Source of the DNA: Neoceratodus forsteri
Lineage: Eukaryota; Chordata; Ceratodontiformes; Ceratodontidae
Assembly: GCA_016271365.2 (NCBI GenBank)
Contig: CM057451.1
Location: forward strand, 372,827,501 to 372,891,500
Reading direction: 5' to 3'
Length of the DNA: 64,000 nucleotides
A program made the translations under genes and the position numbers. Positions 41,561 through 53,274 of this stretch are shown here, piece after piece. Within the stretch, counting starts at the first letter, position 1, and every line of letters starts with the position of its first letter. The notes under the pieces are model-generated. The model was not told the origin of the DNA and did not search any database. It was given only the letters and a program-made list of their open reading frames with translations.

Positions 41561-42740
41561 CTGAGTTCTAGGAGACTGAGAGATGAGCTCCCCAGCCCAG
41601 AAGAAAAGCGTCCATGGTAAGGACCACTTAACAAGGCTGAGTGGCAAAAGGAACCCCTTGTCTTAAATTGTCCTGATCCTGCCACCATTGGAGGGCTTGG
41701 ATCAAGGTCAGAGTCACTGGGATCAGTTTGGTAAGGGAATCCTTCCTCTGAGACCAAAAAGCTGTCAGATGGAACTGAATATCCCTCATCTGGAATCTTG
41801 CCCCTTGGACCACTGCTGTTGAAGCTGCCATGTGGCCCAAGAGCTGGAGGAAATGCCTTGCTGGTTGAGATACCCGAAGGCTGAAGGAAGAGGCTAGTTT
41901 TGTAAGAACCCTTACCCTTTCCAGGGGAAGAAAGGCTCCTGCTCCGACTGTGTCCAGTTCTGCCCCTATAAAGATAAGAAGCTGGACTGGTTTGAAAACT
42001 GACTTGGAAAGGTTGAGAAGAAATCCTAGAGAAGTGAGCACATGCTGGGTCATTTGCAGGTGAGACTTAACTTAGTCTGGAGAGTGGCCCACTATTAGCC
42101 AAGCATCCAGATATGGAAAAATGGAAATCTTTTGCCTTCTTAGAAAGGCAACTACTACTGCCAGGCACTTTGTGAAAACCCTTGGGGCTGAGGTTAGGCC
42201 AAAGGGCATTGCTCTGAACTGATAGTGGCCTGAGGGCAACTCAAACCTGAGGTACTTTCTGTGGGAGCACCTGATGGGAATGTGAAAGTAGGCATCTTTG
42301 AGGTCCAGGGATGCTAGCTAGTCCCCTGGCCGTAGAGAGAGAAGGATTATTCCCAGAGTTACCATCTTAAACTTTGGTTTTAGAAGATGTTTGTTTAGGT
42401 ATCTTAGGTCTAGGGTGGGTTGCCACTCCCCTGTTTTTTTTGGGGGTCAGGAAGTACCTGGAGAACAGCCCTTTGCCCCAGTATAGGGTAGGTGCTCTCT
42501 CTATAGCTCTTAAGGCCAGAAGAGATGAAACCTCTGCCTCTAGGGCAAGGGTTTCCGAGAGGTTTGCAGGTGGAAAAGATCTGGCTCTTATCTTTGGAAA
42601 TTTTCTGAAGCTGAGAACCAGTCCCTGGCTAACTACTTCCAGGACCCACTTGTCTGATATAATAGACATCCAGTTCTGGACAAAGTAAGCCAGCATGCCC
42701 CCTACTGGAATAACACTCGACCCGGGCAGACCCATGAGGG
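41561..42740 (-). pseudogene. DIRS-2 reverse transcriptase and N-terminal RNase H
   Basis: WVLEVVSQGL and FLTPKKNRGV at about 42,430-42,650, SLDLKDAYFHI at about 42,270-42,310, FRAMPFGLTSAP at about 42,190-42,230, and FPYLDAWLIVG at about 42,090-42,125. The second metal-binding Asp of YLDD is Ala (GCT) at 42,102-42,113. RNase H retains GWGAHL but then skips about 20 residues present in DIRS-1 before LLELRAVFWALK (about 41,540-41,600). Several stops and shifts. Confidence 0.82.
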
Positions 42741-44352
42741 TGTCTGCTTGGCAGGGGCCTTAGGCTGAGGAGTGGATGCGGCCCTGCTCATCCCCTTCTG
42801 CCTCTCCCTCTGAAGAACCCACTCTGAGAAAAGGGAGAAGAGGCCTGTGCTTGGTAGAAAGGCCTATGAAAAGGCCTGCCCCTAGACTGCTACCTTTGAG
42901 GAGTTGCCTGCCTCTCCTTGGCCTGAGCACTCCTGTAGGTGGTCCTGTACTCATCCATTTTTTTTCATGTAATTCTCTGTCTGCTCCCCAAACAGAGAAT
43001 TACCCACTACAGGAAAATCCATGGCCTTAGCCTAGGTATCCTGAGAGAGGCTAGTACATCTGAGTCAAGCCATTCTCCAAAGAGCCACAGATGTAGCCAT
43101 GACTCTTGATGAGACATCATTAGAGTCCACAGCAGCATGAAACTGAACTTTAGATTCCTCAATCCCATCTGCAGCCACCACCTCCAGCTCCTTGGCTAGC
43201 TGGGAGGAGGCCTGTTTAGCCAGTGCCAGTACAGTGTCCCACCTGGACTTCTGGTACCAACTGTATAGGCCATATAATTCACCTGTCTGAGTCCCAAGGA
43301 AGATGCCATGTACAGCTTTTTTGCCAAGGCATCAATTTTCTCAGAGTCTTCGTCTGGGGGGTGTGAAGCCAAGGGTATACTTGCCTTATCGCAGGCAGCA
43401 GCCTGCACAAACCCAACATGGCTGCATTGCTGATATAAAAACTCCGTTTCTGAGCCTGAGAGAGTATACCTCTTGTGCATTCTTCTGTCCACAGGAGGAA
43501 TAGAACTGGGAGACTTCAGAATTTTTTGTGTCCATTTCCCAAAAGATTTGTGCAGAGGAATAGACAGTCTCCTGGACTCTGGGATGTCCATCATTTCTTC
43601 AAAAATCAGGCTCCTCCTGATCCTACATTGTCTCTTCCATAGGAAGCTGGAGGGTCTCAGCCACCTTTCTGTAGAACATAAAGTGGAAAGGGGACTCAGA
43701 AAGCCTAGGAGGGGATATACCTGAAGGTCTGTCTGGGGAGATGTCCGGTTACACAGGCACATCTAGACTTTCACCATCACCATCATTATCATCTACAAAC
43801 TCCCCTTCCTCCTCAAACTCCGGTTCATAAAATTCTTCCAAAGTATAATCGTGAACCGGGGAAACCGAACGAACCGAGCCCCTGCCAAAAGGAGCCGGAT
43901 CAGTCGGAACCGGGCGAAACGATTCCACAATCCGAATCGCTCTGGCTATTTCTTTGGCGGTTGGTACATGGACTTCTGGATCCGAACCGGATGATTTTTT
44001 TTTGCGCATTCTTTTAGTCGGAACCGACCCCTTGGGATTGGCTCTCCTCTTGCCCAAAGAAGTATTGCCCTGGTCAGAGGGCACTCCTTCTGGTTCCGTC
44101 GGAACCAAACCGGGCTGGCCATCCCGGTTAGCGGACTTCTCGGCCTCCTTTTCCCTCAGTCTACCTAATCTCTTTTCAAGGGTAGATTTGGGAACATTTT
44201 TGCAAATTTGGCAGTCTGAATGGAGGTGTTCAAACCCCAGACAATAAACACAGGTGGTGTGAGGATCGACCTTAACAAAGACCTCCCCACACTCACTGCA
44301 GTGTTGAAACCCAGTGGGCCCATTTTTTTTTCTTGGGTTTCTCAGACATGGC
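42741..44352 (-). pseudogene. DIRS-2 gag
   Basis: The start ATG at about 44,350 (MSEKPKKK) is followed by an A-run that shifts the frame against DIRS-1 (AAGAGAAAAACC there). The Cys/His motif continues as C-x2-C-G-x2-F, D-P-H, V-Y-C-L-G-F-E-H, C-x2-C at about 44,215-44,310. Acidic region FEEEGEFVDDNDGDGE at about 43,765-43,840, then a stop at GTACAC/TAA-type position near 43,750. MMDIPESRRLSIPLHKSFGK and SSIPPVDRRMHKRYTLSGSE at about 43,450-43,600. The C-terminal AMDFPVVGNSLFGEQTENY is near 42,975-43,030. Frames broken at least four times. Confidence 0.75.
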
Positions 44353-44715
44353 CAACCTAACCAAACTTACCTTTTGGCAACCCAGGCAAGACTCCCTTTA
44401 TCGGTTCCTAATCACACACGGAGTCTTGAAAAAAAAACGCTTTCAAACACTTATTTTTTTTTTTTAGAACCGATAAGGACCGTAACTACACACTAAAGTT
44501 GCACAAGAATTAAGCAAACCACACTTTTTACAAGTTCCACACAGAAAACACAGTACAAAATCTATCTAGTACTCACGGTACCACAGACAGAGACTGAAAC
44601 GACTATGCGGGAAACTTTTTCAGTTAGAAACCGACGAAAAAAACGACACTTCAACCGACTTTCGAACCGAGCTGCAGGAGAAATCTCCGGAGCGACTGTT
44701 CAGTGAGGCGCAGTA

Positions 44716-44886
44716 AAGAATCTGACTGTTAGCTTTCAAAGGGAAACAGACAGAGAAATCAGCTGAGCTCGAGCTCAGCATACTATGCGCTGCATAGAAA
44801 GATTAACCCTTTGTTCTCCGGGGCAGTTTAAAGGCTGGGGCTAACTGCACTTGTCAGAATACAGCAAGACTTCAAGTTGTTTGAAA
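44716..44886 (-). repeat. DIRS-2 5' inverted terminal repeat
   Basis: Inverted copy of 39,365-39,520. The outer CTTCAAGTTGTTTGAAA pairs with the ICR's right half. Confidence 0.9.
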
Positions 44887-44919
44887 ATAAAGTTACAGAA
44901 GGCATATAGTTTACACCAG

Positions 44920-45230
44920 TTCCAGTAAGCCAGCTGTAGATCTTAACCTGAAGATGCCTCTTGTCGAAGGATGCATCACATACAGTCTCCTCGAGTTCAT
45001 CTCAATGTGCACTGTGCACTGCTGCTAAAGTGTGGTTGCCTCCCGGGGCCTCAAACACTGTTTTAAACCAGCACTCCAGGAATAGGAGGCCACATGTGGC
45101 CAGGTTACAGGTGACACTACGAGTAAAGTGCTCAACTGGGACGGGGGCAACAGTGAGGTCACCCCTTCCCCGGTGGGGGGAGAGACAGGGAATAAAAGAC
45201 ACAGTGGGCCTGGATTTTAAAACAGTCCTT
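44920..45230. repeat. Diverged repeat T, copy 2
   Basis: See 38,930-39,240. Continues past AATAAAAGACACAGTGGGCC near 45,190. No coding sequence recognised. Confidence 0.6.
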
Positions 45231-45815
45231 GTAAAAGTAGTAGCTCTCCCATACACGCTGAAGAGAAGAAAAGATCATTTACATACCAAGCCATGCCCTT
45301 TCACACTGTGGTGAAAACTGCAAGAAGACAAAGTTTAAAAAAAAAATTAAAAAATAGTACAGTGCACTGTTTGAGGCTTAAACAAAACACACACCTGTAT
45401 TAACCTGTCCCAGAGTTGTGAAGGGCTGAGATGCGAGGTGCCTCGCCTGCTGTCAAACCTGTGACCTGGGTTCGGAAATGGACCAGGGTCTTTCCGGGGC
45501 CAGCTAGGGAAAGAAGGATTGAACAGCTCTCCTCCTAGAAGAGGCTAGGTGCCGCAGCAGTGGCCGCCTACCTGACTGGCTGGGGAGTGGGCAAAAGTGG
45601 TGTTACTGTGTCTTTATGCAGTGTCTGAGTGCCAGAACACACATTCGGGTGCTGCAGTATCGAGTCAATACAACGCAAGAAAGACAGTGCGGTAATAACT
45701 GCACTGTATATAGCGTGCCTGGAATTACAGCGACAGGGGTAGAACAGTGGTAGGCAAATACCACTACTGATATAGTACATTGAAAATGCGGAATTTTCAG
45801 GTTGCCGGGTGTTGG
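45231..45815. other. No recognisable gene
   Basis: A 103-codon minus-strand frame (45,568-45,879) has no motif. The segment near 45,410-45,560 could be a decayed retroposon, but no boundaries are visible. Confidence 0.4.
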
Positions 45816-45817
45816 TC

Positions 45818-45945
45818 AAGCCGCTCCGGTGGTACAGTGGCGAAGGCACCAGCACATGGCCGAAACAGAGACCTGCCACCGTGGTTCAGTTCCAACCAGA
45901 TCTCCCTGTGCTGCAACTTTTTGCGGCTTTATTTATTTAAAAAAA
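45818..45945 (+). mobile_element. tRNA-derived SINE
   Basis: The tRNA-like head at 45,820-45,905 has an A box-like TGGTACAGTGG at 45,829 and a B box-like GTGGTTCAGTTCC at 45,882. Spacing fits an RNA polymerase III type 2 promoter. The tail is TTTATTTAAAAAAAA near 45,930-45,945. No target-site duplication was confirmed. Confidence 0.65.
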
Positions 45946-48215
45946 ATGTAACTTTTCCCCCTCCCAAGTTATTCCCCATCCCTGAAGTCCCCTCCCTGTG
46001 TGTGTTATAATAATGCTGCAGGGTGTGGGGGGCAAAACCCCCCTTTAAAACACAAATAAGCCCATTGTTTCAAAGGGCATGTGCTGTTCATGTTAGGTCA
46101 GTGTTTTACCCACCAATATTGCAGTGCATGCCCTTTTGCTTGCAGCACTGGTTTCTGCACGGTTTTTGCTTTCAACAGAATGACCCTGTGCCGGTGCCAG
46201 TAAGAGAAAAATTGAAGGAAAAAACACCTCCGGCGGCAGATGATGCCATCACCTCACAGGCTCCACACCACCTCCGGAGGCACCCACCCAACCATGGTGG
46301 TGCAAGACGTGAAAGTATGTCTCGAGGTGGGTGCGTGAAAGGGCTGGGGGTAGTCACCAGAAGAGGGCCACCGAGGGCAGAAGGGGGATAAAGACATGGA
46401 ATTAAAAAAAAAAAAAAAAAGGAAAAAAAACACACACACACCTGTAGTAATGAGACATACTCCCAGGTCACAATTATGTTGTCAAGTGCCGTCCCACTCA
46501 ACCCACAATTCACGGTCTGTGTTGGTCATGCACAGGTAAGTCTTCCTGTCCTTAGGCACAAGAACACAGAAGTCCAAAAAGTTGCAGAAGAATAATCCCT
46601 GAATTCTGGGAATCTGTGAAGCGAGTCTGGGAATACAGAGTCAATAGCAGCTTCCTCATCTATGGACACACACCAGTAAACGGTCATGCCACTGCAAAAT
46701 GTTACTACTGTGCATTCATAGGTTTCAGTGGCAAACACTGGGACCTAGTTCTAGTAGGACTACAATATAGCTGGGAACCAGCGATAGTATAAAGAGATGT
46801 TACTTCACAGTGGGGCTATCCCATGGAAATAATTTATTATAAAACCACCAAGATGGCGTAACACAAAGGTTACAACAGAGCTGTGTGTTTGGAAGAATAA
46901 AACTGTTTGTTCTCACTAAGAAAATTAACTTGGTGGCCGTGAGGTGTCAGCTGTGGGGGGGGAAGTCAGTGGCCAGCCTTACTTCATAGGGGTAGTAGAG
47001 ACAGGGCTGGGCATGATCCCATAGGTGTCAAAAATAAGTTATGCAACCACTAGCAAGCAGGGCTAGTAACTAGCAAAATCCATTGGCCCCACGTACTTTT
47101 CCTTTAGCCCAACCCGGTGTACTTACAGAAATGTTATCTTCTCCAATACAAGCCAGCAGGGCTAGTTAAAGAAAATTGCTACTATCCCAATACAGAACTA
47201 TCAGCATCTGGCTGGTGCATCGGTGTCCTTTTCAACTCCTGAGCCCACAGCAACTTGGCACCCTGCCCCTCGCAAACTGTTTTAAGTGTTCTGCTCCTCC
47301 GACAGCATCCTTCGTTGAATAAAGTTCAGAAAGAAATGTCAGAACCCCCCCCCCCCCCAAAACAAATTTATTTATTGAAATGCTTCACCAGGAAGACACA
47401 CTTAACAAATTGCTTGTCTCCCGATGTGACCTGGGGGGTACAATTGAATGAAGAATTGGACACACAGTTTAACACTTATTATATCCGAGAAATTAAACAT
47501 TCAATTACATTTGTAACAAAACAGTTAAAAAATATCAAATAATCATAGTCACATTTTTAACATAACATACAATTAAATATATCACACCTGTGGAATATGC
47601 ATTTAATTACAAGTGGCATATCTGAGGAACTCGGTACAGAAATTTAATGTAGCCTTGGAGCCAACTCCTTGCAGGAATGGATCACGATTAAGAGGCAGAT
47701 TATTTAGCAATTACTGAATAAATGAGGTCCAGCAGGGGACATCAAGGAGGGTAGAGGGGTAGACAGGGGGAAATAAGCTAGGGGAAGGAGAGGATAATGA
47801 CGGGGGAAACATCAAGAGATGAGAGTTCCCCCATGTCGTGGAGGTGTGGAGAAAGGAAGTAAAGAACAGTAATTCTGTTCCAAAATTCAGGCAAATGTGC
47901 TTTGTTTTTTTTTGTACAGGGCAACAAAATGTGAAGCATAGTTTTTTAAGACAGTTAATGATATAATAAAGGAAAGCAGCAGTGACCAGACTTAAGTTCA
48001 AGGGCAAATCAGTATAGCTAATTCTTCCAAGTACAGTGCCAGAGCTCATCACAGGCTACAGACCAGCTCCCACACACATTGCTTCTCTGGTATCTCCGTA
48101 TATCACTTGAGAGACATCTTCCTTGCCCTTGTTTGGTAGGAACAGAGCTAATTCAAAGAATGCTTCCCTTGGGAATTTTTACACAGTTTACAGCTGGTCA
48201 CATGCTCTACCCTTT

Positions 48216-48254
<39 letters not shown>

Positions 48255-49095
48255 AGACCTTGACTACATTTGCACAAACATAAAATCATAGATACACTGT
48301 AAAGAGAACCCCATTTTACTTATGACATAGCAAACAGGTAAGCAGCATCATTTTAACGTAAACAAGGATTTAATAAGGCTAACACTGCCCCAAGTTCCTC
48401 CTTTGTGTCCACCGCATCCTAGTTCAGCTCCTCCTTCAAGCCCAATCCTTGTGAAGTTCACTGGCATGAAAAGACTGTCTGGGCCCGACTGGTTCCTAGT
48501 ACTCAAGGCATATTTCAAGTATGTTTGTTTGTATTTCTGGTTACAAGGGTTCCAAAAGTCTACGCATTGCAATAAAGAAAATGTATTGATCAAACATAAA
48601 GGTCCTCCCATTAGATGCTTGGGGAAAATGCACTGAGAAAAACTCTGTGTTCTCTTTCAATATTGTTTTATATACATTTTACCTGTAATTCTGGTACCAC
48701 AAACTGCATCTGTAGCCAAACGTGGGCTCTCACAGACCACCAGAGGTAGCACATGGAGGCAAAAGGGGACAAGAAGTTTATGGTCATTGGTAACTGTACT
48801 GTTTCTATTTACCGAAAGGAAATTCATAGGTAACTGTACCCAAATAATAATGGAAGAAACAAAAACTGTTGTATCGTTTTAAATTTATGGATCCCATTCC
48901 ATACAGTTCTTCTCTGGTACTAGTAATGTAGAGTTTTCACTACGTCACGTTTTTTGTACAGAATGCTACTCATGAACTGTTGACCTATCAGTGCAGTACC
49001 CAGAGTGCTGCACACAAGCTGTGACACAATCAAATCTCCAAATTACACGGTTCCACAACTAGAACATTACAGAATGTTGTCTGTCAAACACAGAG
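45946..49095. other. Gene-free stretch with simple repeats
   Basis: No protein motif on either strand. Simple runs: an A-run at 46,403-46,421 followed by (CA)n near 46,430-46,442, a C-run at about 47,346-47,360 and a T-run at 48,221-48,253. The A-run at 46,403, after GC-rich text from about 46,200, may be the tail of another retroposon. CAAATTTATTTATTGAAATG near 47,364 resembles the T-rich complement of a LINE 3' tail. Neither could be bounded. Confidence 0.45.
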
Positions 49096-49099
49096 GACT

Positions 49100-49262
49100 A
49101 TGTATGAGCAACCATACACAAGGCGGTGTTAGAATCGAGAGGTTTCCATGGTAACGAGACCTCAAAAGAGCAGCCTGAGAGGTCTCTTGTTACCATGGAA
49201 ACCTCAAAATTCAAACACAGCCTTGTAGTATGTGTATGGTTGCTCAGAGACTCTCTTTTAGT
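49100..49262. mobile_element. Palindromic MITE, family M copy 2
   Basis: Left arm GAGCAACCATACACAAGGCG, then GAGGTTTCCATGGTAACGAG. Right arm CTTGTTACCATGGAAACCTC, then GTATGTGTATGGTTGCTC. Arms of about 65 bp around a loop of about 20 bp. Shares CACAGCCTTGT and general layout with 14,465-14,640. No transposase. Confidence 0.8.
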
Positions 49263-49989
49263 GTATGGATAACTATATAATTGCATCGCGCGTTCTCTCT
49301 CTCATCAGTGCTGTCTAAATGTGACAGTTCTATTTGACAGCATTTAATGGCAGCAGCCTCAGCTCATGAACACTGAACTGCATGAAAATGTTCTAATCAG
49401 TTGTACTGCAGTAGTGATGTTGCTAGTGCAGCACAACATTGGGATGTCGCTACTGCAACACAATAAGGGAACGCATTCCATACGTAACAATGCTCTCCCA
49501 TATATTATAAAACAATGCTAATAGTTTTTATAGTAATTTTTTTTTCAGGTGCAATTCAAAATTGATCATTTTTTGGGGGGGTATGAAGAAATGTAATTTC
49601 TTAAAAAAGAACAAAAAAACATTATACAGAAACATGACAAACAGTTGCCAAACAGAAATCTATTTCGGTCCAACTTTCCCTGCTGGCACACATTTTCTTT
49701 TTATTTTCACTTTTCCCCCTGGGATCAGGCTGCCTATGCCAATCCAGAATAACCCTGTCTGTAGGGTAAACGATGCCCTGGGAGTAACTTTAACCGCAGA
49801 CGAAGAGAGTGAGCCAGAAAGAAAAGGTCTTGGCATGCTGCCTTCGTCCGCAGACCACCAAGTTTACTTGTCTCTCCCCGCAAAACTGCCTCATCTCCAT
49901 GTTGGTCGGAGGGCACAGAGCTGAATTTTCAAATGAAGTACATGCTCCGTGGATTTTTTTTTTTTTAGTTTTTCATTTTTTTGTTGACC
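49263..49989. other. No recognisable gene
   Basis: Unassigned. Short local hairpins occur near 49,309-49,350 (AAATGTGACAG with CTATTTGACAGCATTTA) and 49,405-49,465. Confidence 0.4.
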
Positions 49990-50215
49990 GGGTAAGTGCA
50001 CTAGACAAATCCTGCCTATTTTCAGGCACGACCTGGGGGAGGGGGATACAGATGAATGCCAAATGACCCTGAACTAGATGAAGCTGTTGGTGGTCTTTTT
50101 CATTAATGGAGGAAATTTTGCCATTGCACTGGGGAACTTCCCCTGCTCTTTTCGAGAAGTGCGATGGGATCTTTAACATCAACCTGAACTACCACCAGAA
50201 CAGGCAGATGCCTGT
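49990..50215 (-). mobile_element. SINE-like body, family V copy 2
   Basis: The minus-strand text GGTGGTAGTTCAGGTTGATG, TTAAAGATCCCATCGCAC and GAAAAGAGCAGGGGAAGTTC aligns with 29,217-29,282. No tRNA-like head is kept here. The AAAGATCCCATGGCA-type motif is one I associate with old vertebrate SINEs, but I cannot name the family. Confidence 0.5.
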
Positions 50216-50945
50216 ACCCTTACTCCTGCCAGCTGTTCAAAGCGCACAGTACTCATCTTGGCAGTCTCAGGGGAGGGGGGATGATGAGATGCCTAAATTC
50301 CAAACCAGTGTCTCTAACAGTTTCGTGCTAGTCATTTAATGTGTGGTCTCAGCGTTGATGGTCCAGGCAGGGATACAGCAAAACAAACAGTGAGTCATGA
50401 GAAGCAAGACTTCTCATAATTAAGGTACAGACCTTTGCTTTGCATTAAAGGGGTAAACACACTTTCTCCAACTTCTCCTTGCTGGTGTTAATGTGGCAGC
50501 ATAGCGCAACACTAAATGGTAGCTGAAGGAACATTTTTTTTTGGAAACGGACAGAAAGAAAACAGCAAAAAAATAAGAAAGGAAATATACAGGACAGAAA
50601 GATAAGACATAAACTAGGCCCTGTGAGTGGCCAGTTCACAGACACTATAAAAAAAATGAAGGGCAGAGATTCTGTTGCACAACAGACTTTCACATAAAAA
50701 GTACAGTTATGTAAGAACTTAACAGATGATCTTCGAGACAAGCTCTCGCAGCAGGCCCTGCTTTCCCTCCCTCCTTCTCTTGCTGCTCTTTTCCTCTCAC
50801 TACTTCTGCGTTTCTTTTGGAACTCTGGAAACCTCCACAGTTCTCCATTCACTGCCTCTACAGGTTCTCCAACAGGAGAACTGAAATACAGTACTGTTTT
50901 TGTTTTCAGGATATCTGAGTTTCTGTACCATTTGGGAAGGTTTTG
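50216..50945. other. No recognisable gene
   Basis: The 135-codon minus-strand frame (50,445-50,852) has a basic segment and a Cys/Phe-rich hydrophobic end but no recognisable domain. Likely chance. Confidence 0.4.
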
Positions 50946-51450
50946 CTGGGGAAGTATTGCTTTAAAAGTGATGGGAAATAGGGTTTTACACCTCTAAACG
51001 CCCTCCTGTTTTTGTTTTAGTGTCTATCCAGTATTCTGGTATATTCTGACCTTTTGTAAATCAATACTATAATCTAATTTTGCTGCCTTTGTAACTACCC
51101 TGAGTGAGTCCCTCTCTCCTCAGCAGTTGCTGCTCTTTTTTTTTTTCATACTGCCTGAACATTACATGACAGTGACACCATTCCAGGTCATTCAGAACAA
51201 CATAGAAGGGAGTTACTGATGTCAAGGACTGTCTTTGAAATATGAAAAGAAAGAGCAGTAGCTGATGGATGGGTAGAGCAGAATTCTGTGTACATCTGAG
51301 GGCAACCAGAGACATTTATCAACAACTGGTCACTGCATATTAGAAAACACTGCTGGCATGAAAAAGAAAATGGGAAGGCATTTAACGATGTAAGAGAGTA
51401 ATTTCCTACCATCTTTAAAAATAAATGTTTCCCACTTAGAAAAGTGCCCC
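50946..51450. repeat. Unclassified interspersed repeat S, copy 2
   Basis: Same landmark order as 14,255-15,540 without the MITE insertions: GGGTTTTACACCTCTAAACG, TTGCCTTTGTAACTACCCTG, ACTGCCTGAACATTACATGA, CACCATTCCAGGTCATTCAG, AGAGCAGTAGCTGATGG. Confidence 0.6.
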
Positions 51451-51479
51451 CCACCCTAATTCCATCCTCTTAGGCAAGT

Positions 51480-52905
51480 GTGATGTTCTAGGTTTCAAGC
51501 AGCTTCCATGCTAAGAAGTTGGGGGTCATGGCTTTTAGAAGGGTGGAATTTGCTATGAAGGGGATAGGCACCAAAGAAGCCCTGGTGAGGAAAGAAGCAA
51601 GAAGGGGGCTGAGGAGCAGTGGGCACACCTAAAAAGGAAGCCATACTGGAGGTGACAAATCAGTGCATTAGGCTAAGAAACAAGGGTAAGAGAAGGAACA
51701 AACCACTATGGTTCTCAAAGAGGGTGGGAAAGAAAATAAGGGCCAAAAAGGTGGCCTTCAGAAAATACAAGGAGACACAGAAGGATGGGGATAGGTCAGT
51801 GTACCTAGATAAACAGAAGGAAAGCAGTTAGGAGCACAAAGGTGCAAACAAAGGAAAGATTAGCAGACAATAAAGAAAGGGGACAATACATTCTATAGGC
51901 ACATCAGTGAAAGAAGAAAGGCTCAGAGGGGGAAGAAGTGTGTAAGGAGGGAAACCTAGAAAAGCATCAATACTAAATAAATACTTCTGTTCATCAGTAT
52001 TCACTGAAGAGAAAGAGGGAATGGGACCATAGTTAGGCATCTGAAACGAGGGAGGGAGGTGAACACCAGTACATTTACAGAAGAGACAGAGTCCAAGAAG
52101 AACTCGCAAAACTGAGGGTGGACAAAGCAATGGGACCAGACTGTATACACCCTAGGATAGTAAAGGAACTACGGATGGTGCTAGTGGCACCGCTGGCAGC
52201 CCTGTTTAGTTGAGTCACTCAATACAGGAGTGGTTCCAGAGGACTGGAAGAGAGCACATGTAGTCCCTCTTCACAAGAGTGGAAACAGGGAGGAAGCAGG
52301 AAACTATAGGCCAGTCAGCCTCACCTCAGTAGTGGGCGAGATTATGGAGGTGCTGCTTAAGTAAAGGATTGTAAAACACTTGGAATCCAGCAGAGCACAG
52401 GATCAGAGGCAGCATGGATTCACAGCAGGAAGGCCATGTCAAACAAATCTGATAAGACTTTTTTGACCATGTGAAGAAGGAGGTAGCTCAGGGGAGCGAG
52501 CAGTGGATATCACCTACCTCGATTTCAGCAAGGCCTTCGACACCGCTCCACACAGAAGACTGGTTAACAAGTTGGGTAACGTGGGGTGGAACACACAGTG
52601 GAGAACTGGGTTAGAAATTGGTTGGAGGACAGAAAGCAGATGGTGGTGGTTAATAGGATCCAATCTGAGGAAAGGGGGGTGACCAGTAGAGTGCCTCAAG
52701 GATCAGTCCTGGGGCCAGTCCTTTTTAATGTCTACATTAGTGACACTGCTGAAGAGCTGGAGGGGAAGGTTTGCCTATTTGTAGAGGACACCAAGATCTG
52801 CAACAGGGTGGTCACTCCGGAGGGGGAGGGTCGAGAAAATGAGGAGGAACCTAGGAAGGCATGAAAATTGGTCCAGTGTATGGCAATTAAAATGTAATGC
52901 AGGAT
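51480..52905 (+). pseudogene. CR1-D LINE ORF2: linker and reverse transcriptase
   Basis: Linker near 51,620-51,830 (NKPLWFSKRVGKKIRAKKVA). RT from about 52,215: LNTGVVPEDWKRAHVVPLHK, NYRPVSLTSVVGEIMEVLL, QHGFTAGRPCQTNLI, VDITYLDFSKAFDTAPH. Then, in shifted frames, VTSRVPQGSVLGPVLFNVYI and the metal-binding box at 52,778-52,789 as FVED instead of FADD. The copy stops at about 52,905 in the KWKWQLKFN-type region, so it is truncated at its 3' end. Several stops. The FVED change would abolish RT activity. Confidence 0.85.
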
Positions 52906-53274
52906 TTTAAATAATTGATTGGCAGTTTTTTTTCTTGGGATGATACTAAGTGTACAGAATGTATTTCTATAGATTTTCTAGAAGTGCTGTGTTTGCTGAA
53001 CACAGTGAGGCAAGAGCTATGCATTTTCACAAAGATTTAGCACTTTTATGATAAAAACGCTAATCAATTTTTAGAGTTAAATAAAACCCTGTAATGAAAC
53101 ATAATATTATAGATTCACCCACAGTTCTCTTTTATTCTGTCCTAATTAGGTGTTAATGATGAGAATGTGCCAGTTGGAGAATCCATATAGTCGAGAAAAT
53201 AAACGCACATACTCTCTACTCTTGAAATTCAGAATCACTTACTTGAGCAGTTCCATATAGTTCCAAATGGAATC
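52906..53274. other. No recognisable gene
   Basis: AT-rich, unassigned. Confidence 0.45.

Larger units (their letters stand above)
39324..44886 (-). mobile_element. DIRS-type retrotransposon DIRS-2
   Basis: 5.56 kb, same family as DIRS-1 (similar gag, RT, Dam-like and recombinase sequence, and the same GAGCTCGAGCTC block in the ITRs). ITRs at about 39,365-39,520 and 44,716-44,875, ICR at 39,779-39,882. All open frames lie on the minus strand and are broken. Specific losses: YLDD reads YLDA, part of RNase H is deleted, and the recombinase tyrosine reads Cys. It inserted between two copies of repeat T. No target-site duplication. Confidence 0.92.

Noticed and set aside
50445..50852. 135-codon minus-strand frame with a hydrophobic end
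   Set aside because: No family recognised. It looks like a chance frame in noncoding sequence.
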